Shown: one piece after another, positions 7,384 through 11,593 of the stretch
Position numbering within the stretch: the first letter of the stretch is position 1
Layout of the letters: the number at the start of each line of letters is the position of its first letter
Source of the DNA: Myxococcales bacterium
GTDB taxonomy: Bacteria; Myxococcota; Myxococcia; Myxococcales; Myxococcaceae
DNA length: 11,593 nt
NCBI GenBank assembly: GCA_003153055.1
Contig: PMBV01000191.1
Coordinates: forward strand, 1-11,593
Direction: 5' to 3'
Notes under the pieces: model-generated
Told to the model about the DNA's origin: nothing
Databases searched by the model: none
The model's input: the letters and a program-made list of their open reading frames with translations, nothing else
Program-made: the position numbers and the translations under genes

Positions 7384-7839
7384 GTGAACCGAAGAGCATG
7401 GGGTATCGACGATCCGCTGCACCGAGGTGACGACGCCGACGGCGTCCGTACGCCTGAGCCGTCGGCGGACCCATCACTCGTTCGGCATATCCTCGGGCTG
7501 GACGGAATTGGCCGGAGCACCCCGTACACTTCGACGTCGGAAGACGAGGAGACGGCGCAGTTCTTCGCTGGCCGCGACGGACGTGTTTGGCACACGCTGC
7601 TTGCGCGAATCGAGGAGGAGAAGGGCCTGCGCTACATCTCCATTGGAGAGCTTCGTGACCTTCTCCGTGGCAAAGGGAAGGGTGATGCGGCCTGGCACTC
7701 CGCTTTCGAGGTTCGCCAAGCGTTCAAGTTCGTCGAGGAACACGCCGAGCATCTGATCGACTTCCGTCCCCTCGAGGGTCAAACTCCAGAGAGCGTCGCC
7801 GCCGTCGTTTCGAGAATCTTCTCCAGGGAACGACCGTGA
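7384..7839 (+). CDS. Hypothetical protein with ADP-ribosyltransferase-like STS motif
   Basis: A 151-residue soluble protein, not assigned to a named family. The start is uncertain. The GTG at 7384 was chosen because the reading frame looks protein-like from there; in-frame GTG 7330 and TTG 7363 are alternatives, the latter preceded by a weak AGG. After a charged N-terminus comes RHILGLDG (34-41), then STPYTSTSEDEETAQFFAG (45-63), VWHTLL (68-73) and a C-terminal helical part with FEVRQAFKFVEEHAEHLIDF (108-127). A TSTS stretch followed by AxxFAG and a beta strand resembles the serine motif of the R-S-E class of ADP-ribosyltransferases. Arg34 could be the first triad member, but no clear ExE motif is visible. 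No signal peptide or membrane helix is seen. The stop overlaps the start of the next gene (GTGA), so the two are translationally coupled. Base composition is lower in GC than the flanking genes, hinting at transfer. Function is not established. Confidence 0.72.
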   Translation: MNRRAWGIDDPLHRGDDADGVRTPEPSADPSLVRHILGLDGIGRSTPYTSTSEDEETAQFFAGRDGRVWHTLLARIEEEKGLRYISIGELRDLLRGKGKGDAAWHSAFEVRQAFKFVEEHAEHLIDFRPLEGQTPESVAAVVSRIFSRERP

Positions 7840-8645
7840 TCTCGTACGCCTGTTCAAACTGCTGTTTCAACAGCCTTCAGTACGGCTCGTTTGGACTCAG
7901 CGCGGGATACTGCGTCGAGCATCGCGTCGTCCTTCGGCGCGCGGACGAGACAACCTGCGGCAGACATCTGCGCAAGGATCTCTTGCTCGAAAGCGCAGAG
8001 GCTATGAACCAGGTTCACTCCACCCTGTTCGATGGCAGCGTCGTCAGGTTTCTGCGCACCAAGGCTTCGGCAATGAATGGGGCTCAGGCTGTCGATGAGA
8101 GCACGGCGTTGCTCGAGACCGACACCATTGGGGAAGCAGTTTCGGATTACGGAATGCTGGATAGCAAGAACGAGTCGCTCGCTCGGCTGAGGTCCATTCC
8201 TGGACCGCGCGCGGAACTCGCAGTGCTGAGCCTTGGGCGTACGTATGTTCGTCGCTGCAAACAACGTGGCGGCCCCTGGACGAGCGGCCTCGGCCTGCTT
8301 TGGTGGGCACGCAAGCGACTTGACGAACAACCAGGCGTGTCGATGAGCGACCTCCGCCGCCAGTCGGCTACTTCCCTCGATCGGCAGGCTGAGCTGGTCG
8401 CTTGGTCGCTGGTGATGCTCCGGCTGACGTTCATCGCAGATGTGGGTTGGCTTGCTCCGATTGAGGACGATGTTTCCGGGCTCAGCTCGATCGCGGAGAA
8501 AGCGGCTGAGGCCAGTGACACACCCGATCTCGCGGTGCTACTCGACTGGATTCGCGCCGACGGGCTGACCTACTTCGATCGATGTCTGCCGAAGCAGCGC
8601 GTCAAGGCTCTCCGCGCTGAACTTCATCGAGAGGCCGACGAGTGA
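7836..8645 (+). CDS. Hypothetical protein with Cys/His-rich, probably metal-binding N-terminus
   Basis: A protein of 269 residues, not recognised as a named family. The GTG start at 7836 overlaps the preceding stop by four bases (GTGA). The first 45 residues hold Cys6, Cys9, Cys10, Cys26, His29, Cys41 and His44, arranged as CxxCC, then YCxEH, then TCGRH. This spacing suggests a zinc-ribbon-like or other metal site. The rest is mostly helical, with a central GRTYVRRCK stretch near residues 133-141, a WTSGLGLLWWARKRL segment (147-161) and acidic helices toward the end. There is no signal peptide and no convincing membrane span. Its coupling to the ADP-ribosyltransferase-like gene suggests the two proteins act as a pair, for example effector and binding or regulatory partner. 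That is inference. GC content is lower than in the genes on either side, as in its partner. Confidence 0.72.
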   Translation: MISYACSNCCFNSLQYGSFGLSAGYCVEHRVVLRRADETTCGRHLRKDLLLESAEAMNQVHSTLFDGSVVRFLRTKASAMNGAQAVDESTALLETDTIGEAVSDYGMLDSKNESLARLRSIPGPRAELAVLSLGRTYVRRCKQRGGPWTSGLGLLWWARKRLDEQPGVSMSDLRRQSATSLDRQAELVAWSLVMLRLTFIADVGWLAPIEDDVSGLSSIAEKAAEASDTPDLAVLLDWIRADGLTYFDRCLPKQRVKALRAELHREADE

Positions 8646-8768
8646 AGGCCTCGCGAAGGTGGGTCCGGGAGCGAGTGTCTTGAGGCCAACCCCAGTTGCT
8701 CGATGGCGCGGTCTTCGTCCTTCACCGACGAGGATGTCGTCCAACGTTTCCAGGCGGCGCTGTGACGG
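8646..8768 (+). other. Junction between cassette and signalling genes, with a remnant-like short ORF
   Basis: This stretch of 123 bases follows the stop of the Cys/His-rich gene. That same reading frame stays open for 39 more codons before a TGA at 8763-8765. Within it an ATG at 8703 would encode 20 residues, MARSSSFTDEDVVQRFQAAL, whose composition looks like genuine protein, ending three bases before the next start codon. It has no ribosome-binding site. It may be the remnant of a gene end disrupted when the cassette arrived, or a chance frame. GGCCTC (8647-8652) and GAGGCC (8682-8687) form an inverted repeat with a 29-base loop, too weak to call a terminator. Confidence 0.3.
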
Positions 8769-9203
8769 ATGCCTGCCGAGCCAACCGAGATGATCTCCAC
8801 CGTCGAGAAGGTGCTCTTCCTCAAGTCCATCGACCTCTTCTCCCAGATTCCCGGGGAGGACCTGGCGGCGGTGGCGCTCATCTCCTCGGAGGAGACCCGG
8901 GAGAGCGGCGACGAGATCTTCGCTGAGGGAGAGTCGGGCGACGCCCTGTACCTGGTGCTCGACGGGCGGGTGCGGGTGCACAAAGCCGACCGGATGATCG
9001 CCGAGCTGGGCGAGCGCGAGTGCTTCGGCGAGATGGCGATTCTCGACGCGGCCCCCCGCTCGGCCACGGTCACCGCACTGGTCCCCACCAGCGTGCTCAA
9101 AATCGCCCGGGAGGACTTCCAGGAGATCATGACCGAGAAGCCCGAGATCGCGCAGGGCGTCATCAAGGTGCTCACCCGGCGCCTGAGGGACGCGATCCGC
9201 TGA
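8769..9203 (+). CDS. Stand-alone cyclic-nucleotide-binding domain protein
   Basis: A 144-residue protein that consists almost entirely of one Crp-type cyclic-nucleotide-binding domain. After an N-terminal helix (VEKVLFLKSIDLFSQI, 12-27) come the beta-roll strands with GDEIFAEGESGDALYLVLDG (47-66). The phosphate-binding cassette FGEMAILDAAPRSATV (86-101) follows. Glu88 and Arg97, which contact the ribose and the phosphate of the nucleotide in this fold, are both present, so ligand binding is plausible. After a terminal helix the protein stops; there is no helix-turn-helix DNA-binding domain. It therefore cannot act as a Crp-like transcription factor alone and more likely regulates a partner protein. 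An in-frame ATG at 8790 (residue 8) is an alternative start that matches where conserved sequence begins. The HEAT gene 67 bases downstream is the natural candidate partner. Confidence 0.9.
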   Translation: MPAEPTEMISTVEKVLFLKSIDLFSQIPGEDLAAVALISSEETRESGDEIFAEGESGDALYLVLDGRVRVHKADRMIAELGERECFGEMAILDAAPRSATVTALVPTSVLKIAREDFQEIMTEKPEIAQGVIKVLTRRLRDAIR

Positions 9204-9220
9204 CCGGGCGCACTGGCCGC

Positions 9221-9249
9221 CCTCCCGAGGGCCCACCGGGCCTCTGAGG
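9221..9249 (+). terminator. Imperfect GC-rich hairpin in the intergenic gap
   Basis: GAGGGCCC (9227-9234) pairs with GGGCCTC (9238-9244) across a three-base loop with one bulge, and outer CCTC (9221-9224) can pair with GAGG (9246-9249). It lies between two co-directional genes, and no T-run follows. It could be a weak terminator, an RNA-processing or attenuation structure, or simply GC-rich sequence. It is the only notable structure in this 67-base gap. Confidence 0.28.
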
Positions 9250-9270
9250 TAGTAGAGTCCGTCGCCGCCC

Positions 9271-11055
9271 ATGCCCCCTGAGCCTCCCGTGCAGTCCTCC
9301 CCGTCTCGAGCTCCGGCGCCGGTCGACCCGATGGAGAACCCGGCCCTGAAGAAGCAGGTCGAGGAGGCCCGCGGGGTCATCCACTCCCTGCTCAGGGGAA
9401 TGAAGACGATCGGCATGTACCGGCACATCGAGACCAAGTACGGGGAGTTCCTCGGCAAGGCCCACGGGGCCCTCGACGCCTTCACCACCGCGTACGGGTC
9501 GCTTCAGTTCAAGGTCGAGCTGACCAACTTCACGCTCTTCAAGCAGGAGCTGTTCAGCGAGGACAACCCGATCCCCTACAAGTTCTTCAAAGACGGGATC
9601 CGCCAGCTCACCTTCAGACCCGGTTTCACCCTCGAGGAGTTGGTCAGCTTCACGCTCATCGCGCTGAGCGACCCCGACCGCGGCGCCGACGACCTGAACG
9701 CCCAGCTGTGGCGGGCTCAGATGCCGCACTTCGAATACATCATGGTCGAAGGCTTCCGCATGGACGAGTTCTCCGAGGAGGAGGTCCAGGTCGAAGTCGA
9801 CAAGGTGGTCGACTACCTCCAGCGGCGGTTGCGAGGCAACAGCGACGACTACCTCCGGTTCGTGCGGGTGACCGAGGCCGATCTCGAGATGAAGCTCGAC
9901 CAGATCGACCAGATGCGAGGGGTGGTCATCTCGGGGCTCACCGCTGGGGCGGACATCAAGGCCCGAGTCCAGAAGGACATCGACGAAGAGGAGAACCAGC
10001 GGCTGTTCCCCAAGCTCATCTCGGCCGTCTTCCAGGTGGTCGAGAGCGGGGTCGACGACCCGGTGCTCCTGTCTGACATGTTCGCCCAGCTCTTGGACGC
10101 GATGCTGATCCAGGAGGACTTCGCCATCATCAACCAGGTGGTCCTCAAGTTGAGAGCGATGGAGCAGCGCACCGGCGCGAGCTCGGCGTTAGGCCAGCTC
10201 CTCCGGGACTTCGTCGCGCGCATGAGCGAGGAGCAGCGGCTGACCAAGGTCGGTGAGGTGCTCCGGTTCAGCCGACTCAAGAGCCCTCAAGATGTGGTGC
10301 GCTACCTGTCGAACGTCAGCGCGGAGTCGGTCTCCATCCTCCTCGACGTGCTCGAGACCATCGAGCTGCCCGAGAACCGGACGCTGTTGTGCGACGTGCT
10401 GGTCCCCTTCGCCAAGGAGCACGCGGAGAGCTTCGTCGAGCGTCTGCGCGCGACCGATCGCCCCCAGACTCAGCGCGACATGGTGTACGTGCTCGATCGG
10501 TCCAACCACCCCGACAAGCTGAGGTTCTTCGCCTCGGTGCTCACCTCGCCCAACCTGGCGCTCAAGCTCGACGTCATGGCCATCATCGCCAAGGGCCGCA
10601 CCGGCGAGGCGCGCACGATGATCGCCGGGTTGCTCTACGACGACACCATGCAGGTGCGGATTCAGGCGGCGCGGGTGCTCCCGGAGTTCGACCGCGAGAA
10701 GGGGTTCGCCGACCTCCTCAAGATCGTCAAGGACAAGGACTTCGACGGTCGCAAGCCCGAAGAGAAGGAGGCCCTGTACGCCGCGCTGGGCGCCACTGGC
10801 ATGCCGGGCGCCATCACCTACTTCTCCCAGCTCCTGCAGGCGAAGGGCGGGCTGTTCAACAAGCAGAAGATCGCGAGCGACAAGCAACTGGCCATCGCCG
10901 GCCTCGGCGGAGCCTGCACCATTCAGACGGCCAAGCTGCTCCAGGAGATCGCCGACGACCGGAGTCAGCCTCCCGAGGTGACCAACGCGGCCAAGCGGCA
11001 GCTCCACCGGGTGCGAGGGCAGCTGTTCGGCACCGCCGAGCGGGAGAACGAGTGA
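9271..11055 (+). CDS. HEAT-repeat-like helical scaffold protein
   Basis: A soluble, probably cytoplasmic protein of 594 residues. The first 20 residues are Pro/Ser-rich and disordered-looking. An ATG at residue 21 (position 9331) is an alternative start, and neither has a strong ribosome-binding site. Residues about 31-133 form a compact alpha/beta-looking domain (LLRGMKTIGMYRHIETKY, then YGSLQFKVE, ending LEELVSF) that recurs at the start of the next gene. An acidic helical middle (about 150-330) leads to tandem helical repeats at about 340-590. Clear HEAT-type units there include LTSPNLALKLDVMAIIAKG and DDTMQVRIQAARVL. No catalytic motif or membrane helix is visible. Such proteins act as scaffolds. 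Position between a cyclic-nucleotide-binding protein and a paralogous-domain protein suggests a role in that signalling group. The stop overlaps the next ATG by one base. Confidence 0.8.
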   Translation: MPPEPPVQSSPSRAPAPVDPMENPALKKQVEEARGVIHSLLRGMKTIGMYRHIETKYGEFLGKAHGALDAFTTAYGSLQFKVELTNFTLFKQELFSEDNPIPYKFFKDGIRQLTFRPGFTLEELVSFTLIALSDPDRGADDLNAQLWRAQMPHFEYIMVEGFRMDEFSEEEVQVEVDKVVDYLQRRLRGNSDDYLRFVRVTEADLEMKLDQIDQMRGVVISGLTAGADIKARVQKDIDEEENQRLFPKLISAVFQVVESGVDDPVLLSDMFAQLLDAMLIQEDFAIINQVVLKLRAMEQRTGASSALGQLLRDFVARMSEEQRLTKVGEVLRFSRLKSPQDVVRYLSNVSAESVSILLDVLETIELPENRTLLCDVLVPFAKEHAESFVERLRATDRPQTQRDMVYVLDRSNHPDKLRFFASVLTSPNLALKLDVMAIIAKGRTGEARTMIAGLLYDDTMQVRIQAARVLPEFDREKGFADLLKIVKDKDFDGRKPEEKEALYAALGATGMPGAITYFSQLLQAKGGLFNKQKIASDKQLAIAGLGGACTIQTAKLLQEIADDRSQPPEVTNAAKRQLHRVRGQLFGTAERENE

Positions 11056-11593
11056 TGGCCGAGAACCTCCAAATCACCCGGGTCTCCACCGCCGAAGACG
11101 AGTCGAGCCGAGTCGATCTCTTCTCTCGGGAGACCAACGAGAAGCTGCAGGCCATGGGGCGCTCGCTGGTGTCGGCGCTCTACATGCTGGTTCGCTCGGT
11201 GAAGATGTACGACCCCGACAACAATGTCTTCGAGAAGCCGCTGGCGCAGCTCCAGGACACGATGAACCAGGTCATCCGCAAGGACGGCAAGCTCGAGCTG
11301 TTGGGCGTCAAGCAGGCCTTCTACCTCAACGGCATGCTGGTGAAGGTCGACATGAACGCCCTCGAGAACGTGCGGTACCTGCTCGAGGAGATGCGGTCCA
11401 AGGACGTCGGGGGCATCACCATGCTCCGCTCGGTGGGCGCCGCCGAGCTGAAGAACTTCATCTGGATCTTCTCGAAGGAGCAGCCCGAGCTCGTCGAGGA
11501 GGACGGCGTCAGGGGCAAGAAGCTCATCTCGATGAAGCTGGAGAAGTGGTCGCGGCTCAAGGACAAGCTCGAGAACGAGAAGGACGAGAGCGA
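11055..11593 (+). CDS. Protein of unknown function sharing the preceding gene's N-terminal domain (partial)
   Basis: The frame starts at an ATG that shares its A with the TGA of the HEAT gene (TGATG) and is still open after 179 codons at the window edge. After a charged stretch, residues about 34-139 contain GRSLVSALYMLVRSVKMY, then DGKLELLG, FYLNGMLVKVD and AAELKNFIWIF. These landmarks have nearly the same spacing as in the N-terminal domain of the preceding protein. The remainder in view is basic and helical (SMKLEKWSRLKDKLENEKDE). From general knowledge, domains of this kind precede HD-GYP, HDOD or helical-repeat modules in myxobacterial signalling proteins, but the diagnostic C-terminus lies outside the window. 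No signal peptide is present. Translation is presumably coupled to the HEAT gene, and the two proteins probably work together. Confidence 0.75.
   Translation, partial: MAENLQITRVSTAEDESSRVDLFSRETNEKLQAMGRSLVSALYMLVRSVKMYDPDNNVFEKPLAQLQDTMNQVIRKDGKLELLGVKQAFYLNGMLVKVDMNALENVRYLLEEMRSKDVGGITMLRSVGAAELKNFIWIFSKEQPELVEEDGVRGKKLISMKLEKWSRLKDKLENEKDES

Noticed and set aside
7474..7857. Minus-strand frame of 127 codons with a fairly protein-like translation
   Set aside because: It is antisense to the ADP-ribosyltransferase-like gene. The plus-strand reading is supported by GC-rich third positions, motif content and the GTGA overlap with the next gene.
7854..8330. Minus-strand frame of 158 codons inside the Cys/His-rich gene
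   Set aside because: Opposite a longer, coupled plus-strand gene. No ribosome-binding site or recognisable motif, and it has a mixed composition typical of a shadow frame.
7295..8768. Flanking direct repeats or att sites around the lower-GC cassette
   Set aside because: I compared the two borders (7295-7383 and 8646-8768) by eye and found no shared repeat beyond a few bases. No integrase, transposase or tRNA is present in the window.
8538..9488. Minus-strand frame of 316 codons spanning the cyclic-nucleotide-binding gene
   Set aside because: It is antisense to a clear cyclic-nucleotide-binding domain and the start of the HEAT gene. The translation shows no domain of its own.

Overview
This is a high-GC window with myxobacterium-like (Myxococcota) content. 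The taxon is inferred from base composition, strong third-position GC, GTG starts, and HEAT-repeat and cyclic-nucleotide domain genes of a kind I associate with that phylum. No rRNA, tRNA, CRISPR array, transposase or phage gene was seen. All genes are on the + strand except the very first.

Left edge (1-121): the first 21 codons of a mutL gene run leftward off the window. A 56-base gap separates it from a rightward operon.

MoxR module (122-4028): a MoxR-type AAA+ ATPase, a DUF58 membrane protein and a TgpA-like membrane transglutaminase (intact Cys-His-Asp triad, C-terminal DUF4129-like tail) are packed with 0-4 base gaps. They probably act together at the cell envelope. The VWA-domain genes often found in such operons are absent here.

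Transporter (4040-6919): eleven bases later comes a 959-residue fusion. An ADP/ATP-translocase (NTT)-like membrane domain of about 410 residues is followed by about 540 residues rich in HEAT repeats. Downstream lies a 91-residue, half-size GDT1/TMEM165 (UPF0016) cation transporter at 7019-7294. It is preceded by a 15-codon cysteine-rich ORF that has a good ribosome-binding site.

Accessory cassette (about 7340-8765): two overlapping genes of visibly lower GC encode proteins I cannot assign. The first has a TSTS stretch followed by an FAG motif that resembles the serine motif of ADP-ribosyltransferase folds. The second has a Cys/His-rich N-terminus that looks metal-binding. A leaderless-type promoter may precede them, and a short remnant-like reading frame follows. 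This is the best candidate in the window for an undescribed two-component (toxin/defence-like) system, but its function is an inference.

Signalling cluster (8769-11593): a stand-alone cyclic-nucleotide-binding domain, a HEAT-type helical repeat protein, and a third protein cut by the window edge. The last two share a recognisable N-terminal domain pattern and overlap by one base, which suggests duplication and joint action, perhaps downstream of a cyclic-nucleotide signal.
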